Source: Naegleria lovaniensis (lineage: Eukaryota > Heterolobosea > Eutetramitea > Acrasida > Naegleriidae). From it: 64,000 nt of DNA. Under the pieces are notes generated by a model. That model ran no database searches. It was not told the DNA's origin and saw only the letters and a program-made list of their open reading frames with translations. The translations under genes were made by a program, and so were the position numbers. How positions within the stretch are numbered: position 1 is the stretch's first letter; the number at the start of each line of letters is the position of its first letter. Location: assembly GCF_003324165.1 (NCBI RefSeq), contig NW_025407830.1, forward strand, positions 310,001 through 374,000. Direction: 5' to 3'. Positions 1-12,184 of this stretch are shown piece by piece.

Positions 1-2
1 AT

Positions 3-452
3 ACGATGGATGTTGATGACGCAGATTTACCTCTTGCTGAGAGATTGAAGAGAAGACAACAAGCAACCTCTAAAGTAGAATTGGCAAAGGATGAAAGCGA
101 TGACGAGATTATTAGCGAAACCAAGAAGAAGCAATCATCCAATACTACTCCAAAACAACCAACAAAGAAGAGAAAGACCTCTATTACTGATTACTTAATC
201 AAGAAGAAGGTCGATGAAATGGATGAAACCGATGACAATACAGAGGTGGTGGAAATAGATGGGGACAATGAAGAAGAACCAGAGGACGAACCAAAAAAGC
301 GACCAGTTAGATCCACTCGCCGCAACAAGGTCATAGAGGAGGTAGAAAGTGACGAAGAGGAAGAAGAAGCCATCTCATCTGAAAGTGAAGCTGAAATTGA
401 GGACGAAGATGATGAGGCTGATGAGTTCATTCCTGAAGATGAAGAAGATTAA
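3..452 (+). CDS. C-terminal end of an acidic nuclear protein with a PIP-like motif (partial)
   Basis: The frame is open to the left edge, so only the last ~148 residues are seen; the first ATG (base 6) need not be the start. The tail alternates basic clusters (KKRK near residue 54, a KKRPVRSTRRNK stretch) with long Glu/Asp/Ser runs and ends in EDEED, as in chromatin and replication proteins; nuclear location is inferred. Residues 57-68 (KTSITDYLIKKK) resemble a PCNA-interacting peptide: Ile60, Tyr63 and Leu64 fit the hydrophobic positions, with Lys where Gln is usual. Thr61-Asp62 and a Lys four residues past the box match the extra features of PIP degrons. I do not recognise the family; a topoisomerase or DNA-repair protein tail is possible. 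It converges on the LAS1 gene. Confidence 0.6.
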   Translation, partial: TMDVDDADLPLAERLKRRQQATSKVELAKDESDDEIISETKKKQSSNTTPKQPTKKRKTSITDYLIKKKVDEMDETDDNTEVVEIDGDNEEEPEDEPKKRPVRSTRRNKVIEEVESDEEEEEAISSESEAEIEDEDDEADEFIPEDEED

Positions 453-695
453 TTTTCTGGAATAAAACAACATCTTAGATTGTATTTGAAGCAATATCTT
501 CAATTTTCAATAAGTGGTGGAACAGAACTGTGTCAGAGTCACCGACACCAAGAGGCACATGAGATGATGACACCACCTCATCTTTCAGATGTTTGTGAAT
601 AGTTGTTTGAAGAACCTCTAGCCTTAATTAGTTAAAAAATATTGTTAGAGAAAATATAGAATATTAATCTGATATTTCAGAATTTTAGGATCAAC

Positions 696-2099
696 TTACA
701 ATTCGCTCTTGGAAATTTCTACTTGTTCAGAAATCCACTGACTAATTGCCAACGCTCGCTCTTTAGACTTTCTAATCAGCATCCGTAACAAGGAATCAAA
801 ATAGCCAAACGCCAGTTCAATCGTTTCAAAGGAAACCGTACAACCCACCACAATCATGGGATGTTTCTCAATATTGTACTTGGAGGAATAAAGTTCAAAA
901 TCGCGTACGATTATAAAAATGTTCGTGATCAAACCTGAAACAAAGTCTATTCTTGAATCTAGAAAATCCAAAAGATGTCGTACTTTGTTCACAACCATAT
1001 CTGGAGAAGTTTTTCGAGTGTTGTACTGTGGAGCAGTCAGTACTTGTAACAAAAACGTCTGAATGATAAAGGAGCAACAAGGTCCCTTGGATTGTGAAAT
1101 GAGCTTTTCTTCAACTTTTTCAATGTCTCTCGTTGCCAAATCGATTCGTTCTTTTCGTCGTTGCTTTTCTTTTTTATCAAATGCTTCTTCCACTTGCGGC
1201 AATTCCATTCTCTGCTTGAAAAGTATTATATATTGATTGGAATTTTGGATCCATTCTTTCTGGTAATTGAGTAAATGTTCTTCTTGTTTATCCCAATATC
1301 TCTGTTTTATCCACTTTAATGCGAGTTTAGCACAATTTCGCAAAATTTCAATAGAAGGGAATTTTCGGTGAGAAATTTCATTTCTGACATCAACGAGCAT
1401 CTTGGGACAATCAGCTTGCCTTGATCCTATTGCGAGCGTTGATGCTTGTTTTGTTTTCCCATCCTTGCTAAATAAATTTACAAATCTAACAATTGCATTA
1501 CTTAGTGCTTGTTCTTGTATAGATTTCACGTTCACATGCAGTGCATGATTTTGAGTATTTAGAACAGAAATTTGAGAATCCAACCGAAGTCCTTCCAAAA
1601 ACAAATAACTTGCTTCCACAATTGTTGAAGTTTGAATTTTAAACTTGTTTTTCCACATTCCTAAAATTTCCATTGCTCGTTCCGAAAATTCTGTCGTTTC
1701 AGGTTGATCAAACAAGTATCGCTTTACAAATAACCACTCGTTCCAATCGTACCAAGATATCATGGGACAATCTGGGTTATTGAAATCCAAAGAATATCTC
1801 ACAGACTGTTCATATTTATATTGTTTATCTTGTTCTCGGTATTCGTTTGGTGATTTTTTGACTTTCTTTTGTTGAGGTTGAGAAGTTTTACTATTAGATG
1901 ATGAAGGAGCTTGTCTCTATTTTCAAATTAAATTCATTCATCAACAATTTCAATCATCGGAATATAAACATCCAAACAAAAATAGAATGATCGTTAACCA
2001 TCCATCCAACATTTACAAGCATTCCATGAGTTGTTTAATTTCCATCCATTATCATTCATATTATTCAAAGACGGAACCCTAAAACCTTACCTTGCTCAT
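696..2099 (-). CDS. LAS1: LAS1-like pre-rRNA endonuclease
   Basis: In other eukaryotes Las1 cuts ITS2 of pre-rRNA in a complex with the kinase Grc3, in the nucleolus. The 409-residue protein is encoded by a 9-nt first exon (2091-2099, Met-Ser-Lys, after a run of A) and a large second exon (696-1916); the intron 1917-2090 has a GTAAGG donor and an ATAG acceptor. The Las1 N-terminal domain starts near residue 53 (the ISWYDWNEWLFVKRYLF stretch). The HEPN nuclease motif RNEISH (R181 to H186, R-x4-H) followed by KFPS is the family hallmark. After ~residue 260 it is charged and poorly conserved, and it ends earlier than yeast Las1. The start choice rests on the AAAAAAATG context and phase-correct splicing; starting at the first codon of the long exon would need GTG. 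Confidence 0.85.
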
Positions 2100-2204
2100 T
2101 TTTTTTGAACAGAATGCGATTGTTGCAAAGGTTGAATTCAAAATAATTGCAAGATTGGTTTATTGATAAAAATAACTTGAAACAAAAAACAACTTGTCAA
2201 GAAT

Positions 2205-3884
<1,680 letters not shown>

Positions 3885-4035
3885 TTTTTTTGAGATCACA
3901 CACAACGCTGAAAAAGAGATTGGCTATTGAATGTATTGAAAAATGTATCACAAGTGTCATGTTGAAACCAGTCATCGACGTGTGTTAGTGGCCTTCATTC
4001 ACTGTTATAGAAGTTCTGAAATAAATTTTCGAGTC

Positions 4036-6364
4036 TTAATAAGTTCCATATGAGGAAAGAATGGATTGTGTAGCAGCTGCATTGGGAGTAGAGGGGCTAT
4101 CCAAATTGCCACGACCAGAGCTTAAACTCACTCTTACATTATCCACAAATTTCTTTCGTTGTTTTTGCTCCAACATGAATTGTTCTTGTTGTGTATCAAT
4201 GAGTTTTCTCATGTGATACAAACGTTTCTTTTCCAAATCGTTTAACATTAATTCAAGAGCATCTCTTGAGACAGTTTCTTCATAGGCAGAAATTTCTGCA
4301 AATTCTAAACCATCTAGACCTTGTTCTTCTTCTTCACGAGTATTTACAAGAAGGTATGGATATTTTCTATTGAGGAGTCGAATGCTAATGGCCAAAATAA
4401 ATGTGACAAGTCCTGACCAGAAGAGAGCTAATGCAACACCAACAATTTGAGCCAATAATTGCCACCCATTTCCATAGAAAACACCATCTGCGCCTCCAGG
4501 ATTAACTTTGGTGGTAGCACAGAATCCAATGGCAATGCTACCAATAAGTCCAGTAATTCCGTGAACGCTCTGTGGACACGTTCATGTAAATATTGGTCCG
4601 TTCGATGTCGTGCGATAATCATTACCAAGAATTTTTTAAATAATCCAACAAATAGGTAAAATGTGTTTGACAGTGAATCAATTAAATGAAAACAAATTGA
4701 ACTGAAAACAACCTATGAAACTGTGACACTTACAGACACATCAAGAGCGTCGTCAATCTTCAGCTTGTGTTTCAATACATAAATTCCCAAATAACTAAAT
4801 GCTCCAAGAAGCAAACCAATGACAAGAGCAGAATGAACAGTAATATATCCTGATGCTGGAGTAATTCCTGCCAAACCAGCAATACTACCATTCAGCAAGC
4901 TTACCAAAGAAGGTTTCTTGTTTTGAACCCAAAACATGAAAAGCCATACCACTGTCGAGGTACAGGCAGCAGCTTGAGTGTTAAGAACTGCTGCAACCGC
5001 AATGCTAGAAGATGAAAGAGCGCTACCAGCATTGAATCCAAACCATCCCATCCACTAATGCAAGATGATTGTTAATTGCTATGAGAATGTGAATCATTGA
5101 AACTTACCAATCTGTTTCATTCATTAGCAAATATCAGAAGTTACATAAAGAAACTCCTGAGTGAAAAGAATATTCAATCGAACAACAACTTACAAAGCGG
5201 CACCAATGGCAGCAAGTGGTAAATTTGAAGGATGAGGTTCTCCATGATGGTCATCAAAATCTTTTCGTCTTCCAAACACTAATGCACAAACAAGTGCTGC
5301 AATTCCACTTGAAGTGTGGATGACAATACCTCCAGCAAAATCAAGCGTATCTAGTGGTTGATGTGACAAGAAACCACCTCCCCAAATAATGTGAGCAAGT
5401 GGATAGTACACTAGAAATTCCCAAACGACAATGAAAACAATATAAGCTGTGTAAAAGTTCACATTAATGAAGAAGAATTTCGTTGTAAAGACATGTGAAA
5501 ATCAAGCACATATATAGGATCAACACAAAAACAATCATTCCAATACACCTACCTCTCCATCTTAGTCTCTCAGCGAAAGCTCCAGTCATGAGTAGTGGTG
5601 TGATGCAAGCAAACCTTAATATAAATGTCAAATGCCAAAACATCTTTAACAAACTACATACATCATTTGAAAGATTGCAAAAATTGCATGTGGAATGCTC
5701 AAAGCATGTTGTGAACACTTTGCTAAATCAACATTCAAAAAAGCAATGTAATCCAAACCACCAATCACACCTCCCTGTGTTGGTCCAAAAACAAGTGTAT
5801 ATCCAAATAATATCCAACAAAGAGCTAACACAGCCAAACCAATCCAAATTTGTGAGAAGATGGTGAGTGTTTCTTTTTTTCTACTGAGACCTGTATGATG
5901 GTGTGTGAAAAAGAGCGTCATGTCATTGAATGCCTCATCATTCCAAATGCATAAATTATATTTCAACAAAGAGAACAATGAATGCAAAATGATGATGGCA
6001 ATGATGATGAATTCATCGTAAATGAGCTCATCGTTCATCATCACGAACACTTACCAGCTTCAAAGAATGCCAAAGCACTCATCATGGCCAACACAAGAAT
6101 GGATGAAACAGTAACCCAAGCAGTATCACCTATGAATAAGAGAGATAATAATTTCCGTATCACGCGTGTTTGATACAAGTTGATGAGTGTGGAACACGAT
6201 CATCATCACACATTCGGGTGGTCATCATCAAAATTATTTTCAAAATCCATTTACAGATATTCATCCAATGTTTTTCATGAATACTTACCGTCATCAATAG
6301 TACAATCTATATCAGGGTTAAATCCACCATTCACAATCCTTTTGGATGTCAATCCGGAAACCAT
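4036..6364 (-). CDS. Ammonium transporter (Amt/Mep/Rh family), 8 exons
   Basis: Polytopic plasma-membrane ammonium transporter, 517 residues. Exons: 6289-6364, 6055-6129, 5662-5890, 5553-5614, 5194-5446, 5108-5111, 4734-5054, 4036-4569; the coding length sums to 1554 nt. Amt hallmarks are present: DTAWVTVSSILVL (helix 1), AFFEAG, the ITPLLMTGAFAERLRW segment, LAHIIWGGGF, the first pore His in VIHTSSGIAAL, LLWMGWFGFNAGSAL, LNTQAAA, and DVSSVHG with the second pore His. The cytosolic tail of ~110 residues is charged and Glu-rich. A 4-nt exon is needed to keep LLWMGWFGFN in frame. The start is the ATG after an A-run at 6364. It is transcribed head-on to the gene at 6932. Confidence 0.9.
5108..5111 (-). 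other. 4-nt microexon of the ammonium transporter gene
   Basis: ATTG on the minus strand, preceded by GAAACAG and followed by GTAAGTTTC. The upstream exon ends in phase 2 (TT) and the downstream exon begins TGG-ATG-GGA. Only insertion of ATTG gives Leu-Leu-Trp-Met-Gly-Trp-Phe-Gly, the conserved Amt sequence. Flanking introns are 82 and 53 nt. Confidence 0.85.
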
Positions 6365-6931
6365 TTTTTGAGATCACTCGCTCCGTAACAAGGTTTAATG
6401 ATAAAACAATTAAAGAAAATTCTCTTTCCAATTGTTGTTTGTAGATGGAAGAGTCCAGAGAGGCTTTCAAAGATAGAGAGTGAAGGAAAGGCTAGAGGTT
6501 TCCCAATTTTTTTAATTTTGCATCTCCGAAGTCTTCGGAACGGAAATCACTGTTTTCGGCGAGCACGGAGTTCAAACATTGTCAATGCAATAGGAGACAG
6601 CATTCGTTAAATTGAACAAGACTCTCAACGAGCAAGCTCAAAAACGTCCTCAAGAACGCAAAGAAATGAAATTAATTTCTAATTCTTCTTAACGCGCCAT
6701 CACGAAATTAATCGAATGTTGTAACACATGCTCAAAAAATCCTTGCACAAAAAAAAAGCACCCACACCCAACACCGTTGGAATTCCCTCGTCTCTCTCTT
6801 ACCAACCTATTGAGCCCTATTGAGTCCTCTCGTGTTCTTTTTACTATTGTCTCTCCCCTCTCTTATTCAACATTTTCTTGCCCTCTTCACAAAAAAAGAA
6901 CGTTACGAAATTGTTGGACAAGTTCAAAAAA
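6365..6931. other. Divergent intergenic region, no gene seen
   Basis: Separates the starts of the ammonium transporter and the unknown gene at 6932. Short frames here look random. The last ~150 bases are pyrimidine-rich on the plus strand (runs of CTCTC near 6788-6870), probably the 5' leader of the rightward gene. No promoter motif can be assigned. Confidence 0.4.
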
Positions 6932-8053
6932 ATGAGCCAATCTGATCGCCTTGAATCCACGCAGGAACATCCAATAACAACCACCGCTCATCCTCATCTC
7001 CAAAAACAGTCTCTTCTTCAATCATCACGATCATCATCATCACTGTACACAACAAATTTTGTAACGGCTATGGAGATTTCATCACCCGATATGCCATCAC
7101 CGTTTTTAGGGCGGTGTAGTGCCGCAATGATGAAAGATACGAATAATCAGAGCGAGGAAAAAGTTTTCAAGGAATCTTCTTCTTTAAATCATCGCGATAG
7201 TAATTACCATAGTAATTGTCAAGAACCCTTGAGGATTAGAAGAAGAGTTGTATTACCAAAACTTATTGTCCCAAACTTGGAAAGTGTACATGAATGCGTG
7301 CTATTAGAGTGTAAAGAAAAAGAATTATATATGAAATTAGGAAAGTTTAGAGAAAATAGAGTAGAGGAAATTTTGGACATGTTTGAACGAAACACCTTCT
7401 ATACTAACAGTATTTCTAATCAACCTACCGAAACCAAAGATTTGAGCAATCAATACGCGTGTAAATATTTTCCAACCTCGCACAGAAACGTGAATCAAAT
7501 TGTACTCTTTAAAAAGGATGATGAACAACATGATCAGTCATTATCACAACATCAAATTTTGGAAAACAATTTAATATCAAATGCCCCATGTACCATGATG
7601 GTCTCGCCAGCTACAAATAAGAACGAGGCTACTTTATCACAACAACCAAAATACTTTCAAAAATACCAATCATCCCCAAAGCAAAGATCCAAGATGGATT
7701 TTGTACCAACAACAGTTACTTTTAGCTGCAATCATCATGATGGTGAAATTTATTCCCATCAATATCAAAAATTGAACAAAGCACCCAAGCGAAAGTATAT
7801 GGACGTAGAGGACTGCTGGTTGTCTGATGGTACTACTAGCACCAGCAGCAACTCCCAAGGCTGTTCAACACTAACAAACTCTTATAACTACAACAACAAG
7901 AGATTGACGTTAACTAATCCAACTAACGACCTTATTTCTCTAGACCTGAAAGTTAAAAAGACATCATCCGTATTTGCGCATGCCAAACTACGCAAACAAA
8001 AAGCCCAATCCAAACAAGTGTACAACCCTTCCTTCCACGATAGAATAGCGTAA
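6932..8053 (+). CDS. Unknown low-complexity protein
   Basis: A 373-residue single-exon protein. The chosen ATG at 6932 follows TTCAAAAAA, the usual start context here; upstream the frame has no other ATG. The sequence is rich in Ser, Asn, Gln and His and looks mostly disordered. The most structured part is about residues 105-155, where a basic stretch (RIRRRVVLPKLIVPN) is followed by a charged helix-like segment. Near the C terminus are a short acidic-aromatic patch (MDVEDCWL) and a basic segment (HAKLRKQKAQSK). I recognise no family and infer no function. It ends 72 bp before the stop of the convergent zinc-finger gene. Confidence 0.6.
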   Translation: MSQSDRLESTQEHPITTTAHPHLQKQSLLQSSRSSSSLYTTNFVTAMEISSPDMPSPFLGRCSAAMMKDTNNQSEEKVFKESSSLNHRDSNYHSNCQEPLRIRRRVVLPKLIVPNLESVHECVLLECKEKELYMKLGKFRENRVEEILDMFERNTFYTNSISNQPTETKDLSNQYACKYFPTSHRNVNQIVLFKKDDEQHDQSLSQHQILENNLISNAPCTMMVSPATNKNEATLSQQPKYFQKYQSSPKQRSKMDFVPTTVTFSCNHHDGEIYSHQYQKLNKAPKRKYMDVEDCWLSDGTTSTSSNSQGCSTLTNSYNYNNKRLTLTNPTNDLISLDLKVKKTSSVFAHAKLRKQKAQSKQVYNPSFHDRIA

Positions 8054-8125
8054 TCTAAGTCGCCACCAACTATTTGCAAATCAAGAAACAACCGCCCTAC
8101 TTGAAGAACCAAGGAAACAGCAAGT

Positions 8126-9538
8126 TTAATAAATTCTTGCTTTGCAAATTGAAACATGCTTCTCAATTCGATCAGGATTGAATTTGCGATTGCAGCACGG
8201 GCATTGAACTCGTGTGTCTTGCTCCATGGATTGACGCATTGTGGCTACCGTTGTTGACAGTCTTGTGTTTGGTTGCTGATTTGACGTTGGTACAGAAACA
8301 CTCTCGCTCTTCGTCTTCATGTCTTCAACTCCAAAGTTCTTGATTCTTTCGGTGAGGATCTTGCTTGCAGGTGGATTATTCTCTTTTTTCAATCCAATCC
8401 CCTTGCAACTGGACTCGTGCACTGGTAGTCTGTCCAAAGCAAATTTTCTGCCACATTTCGAGCACTCTGCTCGTTCAATCTCCACATACTTTCCTGCTGA
8501 GAGGGCTCTGTAAGCAGCGCTTTTCGATTTGATGCCTCCTACGGGTATCTCATTAGCGTTAGTTACAGGACCTCCACTCTGTAAGTTGCTAGATGTGGAG
8601 AATGATGGAGGGGTGTTTTGGGTTGCCTCATGAACTTTTGCACAAGCTTTTACGTGGACCATCAAGCTGTCTGGATTGAATCTTCTTCCACAAAATTTAC
8701 ATGGCACTCTCGAGCTCTGCTCGTAAATTCTGTATGCAGCTTGATTATATTCCTCGAGTCGATTCAGGAAATCTTCTGCTAAGCGGTCTTCAGGAATTGG
8801 TACCCTAGGAGCGTGAGGAGCTTTGGTTCGATATTCTCTTGGCAGCTCGTTTTGAGAAGCAGTTCTCTTCTCTAGACAATTGGGTATGTGAAACGTTAAC
8901 GACCCCACATTAAGATACTCTCTGCCACATAAATGACAACAGTAAGCAATGGGCCTTCCATTTAAATCTCGAATAGGAGCCTTTCTTTTTTCTTGACTTG
9001 CAGAAACACTACTTTCTCTCGTTGGCATGAAAGGTTCTAGTTGGGAAGTGTTTTGAGCTGAGCTCGTTGTGGTGGATGGATGAGCTGTGTGTTTTTTTTC
9101 AACCTTCAGACGAGGAGAAGCTTCCAATTGTTCTTTAGACCTGTCTGGTGAATTTTTCTGCTTCTCAGGAGATATGGATCTTTGAGGTTCTTTCATCGCA
9201 TGTGAGGAACCTTCTTTTTGAGGTGTGTTGTTACACGAAATGAAATGTGCACCCATCTCTTTTGCAGGGAATAAGCGCAAACAGGATGGACAAGGGTTCA
9301 GACTTTCCTGCAAATACAATACTTTTGCAAATGAATTATACTTTTCAATTGCTTTTGTATCCGTTTCGGAAGAAGGGATCAACATGTTTGGCACATCCCT
9401 TGGAGGATACGCTCTTTGTAATTCTGGAATTAATTGCTTTTGTCGTTTGTGCCACTCCGATGAGCATTGCACCTGATGAGATTGTAAACCTTTCAGTGGG
9501 ACCAAACTACCACAGTAATGGCACACAAGTTGAGACAT
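8126..9538 (-). CDS. Six-finger C2HC zinc-finger protein (ZC2HC1-like)
   Basis: 470 residues, single exon, start after an A-run. Six copies of a C-x2-C-x11-12-H-x3-C zinc finger are visible, beginning with CHYCG (C6, C9, H21, C25) and CPSCLRLF (C83, C86, H98, C102). Later copies are CHLCGREY, CKFCGRRFNPD, CSKCGRKFALD and CPCCNRKFNPD. The last three match the FNPDRLxxH type of the ZC2HC1 family. Disordered Ser/Thr/Lys-rich linkers lie between. Family members occur in ciliated eukaryotes and often have poorly known roles; a nucleic-acid or protein-binding role is inference. Confidence 0.8.
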   Translation of the reverse strand: MSQLVCHYCGSLVPLKGLQSHQVQCSSEWHKRQKQLIPELQRAYPPRDVPNMLIPSSETDTKAIEKYNSFAKVLYLQESLNPCPSCLRLFPAKEMGAHFISCNNTPQKEGSSHAMKEPQRSISPEKQKNSPDRSKEQLEASPRLKVEKKHTAHPSTTTSSAQNTSQLEPFMPTRESSVSASQEKRKAPIRDLNGRPIAYCCHLCGREYLNVGSLTFHIPNCLEKRTASQNELPREYRTKAPHAPRVPIPEDRLAEDFLNRLEEYNQAAYRIYEQSSRVPCKFCGRRFNPDSLMVHVKACAKVHEATQNTPPSFSTSSNLQSGGPVTNANEIPVGGIKSKSAAYRALSAGKYVEIERAECSKCGRKFALDRLPVHESSCKGIGLKKENNPPASKILTERIKNFGVEDMKTKSESVSVPTSNQQPNTRLSTTVATMRQSMEQDTRVQCPCCNRKFNPDRIEKHVSICKARIY

Positions 9539-10104
9539 TTTTTTTGAACCTCTTGTTTGTACAATTGAGCGGGCCTCGCAACGCAGGATTAAACCTGATC
9601 ACCAAAAATAAGTTCCAGAAATTGCAAATTGTTGCACTTGATCGAGGCTCAAAAAAAGCAAGAATATCAACGGTTCCTCAAGATTGTAGTGCAATTCACC
9701 AACGCATGAGCTCTCTTCATTGGCAAACTTTAACTCTTCTTATCGAACGGTGACGACTGACAACAAGTGTCCTCGAGTTCGTCTCCATTCATGGAATTGC
9801 ATTTGCGCTGATATCAGACTGTCAAATAATAAAACTTTTCGTGTTTAATGTTGTGTTAAAACTAGATCGAGTGTAAATGTGGCAGGAATGTGGCAGGTTA
9901 AAGATACAAAAAAGAATATGGCGAAACGTCAGTCGTTGCATTGTGAAGCGTCAAGTCAATTTAGAGAGGTATATGGATAGGTGTAATAAGGATCACGGTA
10001 TGAACACTTGTCATTACAACTCGGCTCTTTTCAAAAATTCAAAAGCTCAAACAAGGAATGATGTAAAAAACGTGATCCTCTCTATATTCTCTTTGGTTGA
10101 TGGT
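9539..10104. other. Intergenic region, nothing assignable
   Basis: Lies between the start of the zinc-finger gene and the stop of the Rho GTPase, both on the minus strand. The plus-strand frames are shadows of the neighbours or low in coding character. It presumably holds the zinc-finger promoter. Confidence 0.35.
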
Positions 10105-11522
10105 TTACATCAAAATGCAACAACCAGCATTGTCACCACTTCCTTGATTATTACCTCCGCTTGGCTTTCCACCCTTAAAACGAACATCGAGTGCCTTTTG
10201 GAAAATTTCATCAACACCTTTTCTCGTTCTTGCTGATGTTTCAATATAGTGAGCTGCTCCAATTTCTTTGGCTAATTGTTCTCCTTCTTCTGGTGTGAGG
10301 ACTTTTTCTCCTTCCTTAGCCAATTGTTCAACCATGGCTTTATCATCTCTGATATCGATCTTGGTTGCAACAAGAATAATTGGTGTTCCCTTGCTGTATT
10401 CATTCAATTCTTTGAGCCACTGTTTTTGAGTGAATATTGTATACGTGTGACATGATACATTGATCATTTCGAAACAAAGAATGTATATCAAATTTTGGAA
10501 TACAAGATGATGAAATCATCATGATGGATATATTCTGTACAAACCTTTTCCTTGACGTTATCATATGAAGATCTACTATTCACTGAAAAGCAAACAATGA
10601 AAACATTTGTATTTGGATAGGAAAGATATCTAAGACGATCATATCTGTTTTCACATGATGAGCCAATTGACATTGAATCATTCATTCGGTCATTCATGAC
10701 ACTTTGAATCATCATACTTACTCTAAACAAACATGTCAATCCATCCATTCGGATAAATGATGATAAAACATACCTTCTTGACCAGCTGTGTCCCATAAAC
10801 TCAAACGCACAACGCTATCTTGATATTTTACATTGGTGTCATAGCTGTATTCGAATGGATAGTGATTAAGAATTGAGAGTATTAATTTTCAATAGTTATC
10901 ATTATATTTCGGAACAAGATATCAATGTTTGCCGTCATGTTTTGATTAACATGGATTTGATAATAAATATTCTTGTCGAATAGATTTTTGAGAAATTCAT
11001 CACTTACTTGTCAAACACAGTCTAGAGAGAACAATTAATGAATACATCGAGAGTACACGTAATGATACTTACTGGAATGTAGTCTTCGGGAAATTCATTG
11101 TTCACGTAGACCATCAACAAACAAGTTTTACCTGGACATGATGAAGTAATCATGGAAAGGATGAAATATATTGAAAGATGCCATCAAGTAGCAACACCAT
11201 TTTGCAAGTGTTGTCAACCGTCGCCACATCATGAACAAGGAACACGGAACAAAACCATGGTCATGGTGTTATTGAAGTGGACATGGCATCGTAGTAGAGG
11301 GTGATTTGTTAGAGATTACTTCAAGTCTCATCAAGTCAACTTACCCACAGCTCCGTCTCCTGGAAGCACCAACACATGACAATTGACAGGAAGCAGTCGT
11401 ACACCATAAATTCATTCGTTTGCGAATTGAACAACAACAACAACCATTCAATCACAAGTTCTTCACCACTCATTCAACGTACCTACTGCTACTACTTTAC
11501 AAGTTTTGCTATTAGTGGCCAT
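10105..11522 (-). CDS. Rho-family small GTPase, 8 exons including a 1-nt exon
   Basis: 204-residue Rho/Rac-like GTPase of actin signalling. Exons: 11483-11522, 11345-11359, 11073-11131, 11008-11021, 10774-10844, 10722, 10545-10644, 10105-10419; the sum is 615 nt. Start [15 protein letters not shown]-loop GDGAVGKT; switch I with YIPTVFDNY; DTAGQEEYDRLR; G4 as TKID; G5 as ETSA. The Rho insert region is present and the C terminus is CCILM, a prenylation box (CILM). Exons 2 and 4 are 15 and 14 nt. The upstream exon ends GAA-G and the downstream one begins A-TAT, so one base is needed to give Gln-Glu-Glu-Tyr. That base is the A at 10722, between TTTAG and GTAAGT. A 5' UTR intron with its donor near 11792 (GTGAGT) is likely. 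Confidence 0.9.
10722..10722 (-). other. Candidate single-nucleotide exon of the Rho GTPase gene
   Basis: On the minus strand the sequence reads TTTGTTTAG, then A, then GTAAGTATG. The left intron (10723-10773, 51 nt) begins GTATGT; the right intron (10645-10721, 77 nt) ends AAAACAG. The single A completes the codon GAA in DTAGQEEYDR. No other AG acceptor between 10644 and 10773 restores the frame. The alternative is one 129-nt intron plus a missing base in the next exon. Confidence 0.7.
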
Positions 11523-12184
11523 TTATATGTCTATTTATCCAATGAGTTGTTGATGATGAAAATTATTGTAGTTTCCATCAATAATGGTCATTGTCCCAAT
11601 CATACAGAGTAGCCATCCAGTCAGTCGATTATGAAAAAGGCAGATACACAACAGTGTGATGTTGTTGAGCCATATGGAAAGAATCAACAACAGCGATGAT
11701 ATCAAAAGTTCATAAGAAGGTTCGCAGTCATTCGTAACACACAATGATGATAAAACAATTTGTTCCATCATCAATAAAAAAAGGAATACTCACCTGTTGT
11801 TTTAAAATTCGCACTGCTTGCTCAACAACGTGAATGATGAGAGAGTACTCGTTGAGTTTTGAAAATTTTTTTTCGGTTGATCGATGTCGCGAGCTGCTCT
11901 GTCAAACGTCTTGGGCGCAGACTTGTTGTCAGAAACGGGTGGGATTCGTGATGATAGAAGTGAAATGTTCTTTGTGTCGGTAATTCCATGCAAAAGTGAT
12001 TGGGTCATCAATGACGATGGGCAGCCACAAAGGCTTCCATTCCAGGAGTGGTTTTGCAAAAACATCCATTGTTAAAAACATGTTCAAAGTTTGAAGAGAC
12101 TCAAACAGGGGTACAAGCATCAACTATGTAGATTCAACAGTATCTTGCACACTCCTCTGTTGAATGACTCACACAAGTGAAAAA
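11523..12184. other. Divergent intergenic region with a doubtful short ORF
   Basis: Separates the start of the Rho gene from the LYR gene. A 63-codon plus-strand ORF (11884-12075) has mixed composition but no recognisable domain and overlaps the probable 5' UTR of the Rho gene on the other strand. I do not call it a gene. The minus-strand GTGAGT near 11792 suggests a leader intron of the Rho transcript. Confidence 0.35.

Noticed and set aside
9247-9753. 168-codon plus-strand frame
   Set aside because: Overlaps the zinc-finger coding exon antisense; no domain, and its end falls in spacer DNA.
11884-12075. 63-codon plus-strand ORF between Rho and LYR genes
   Set aside because: Mixed composition is suggestive but there is no homology, no A-run start and no continuation through a splice site.
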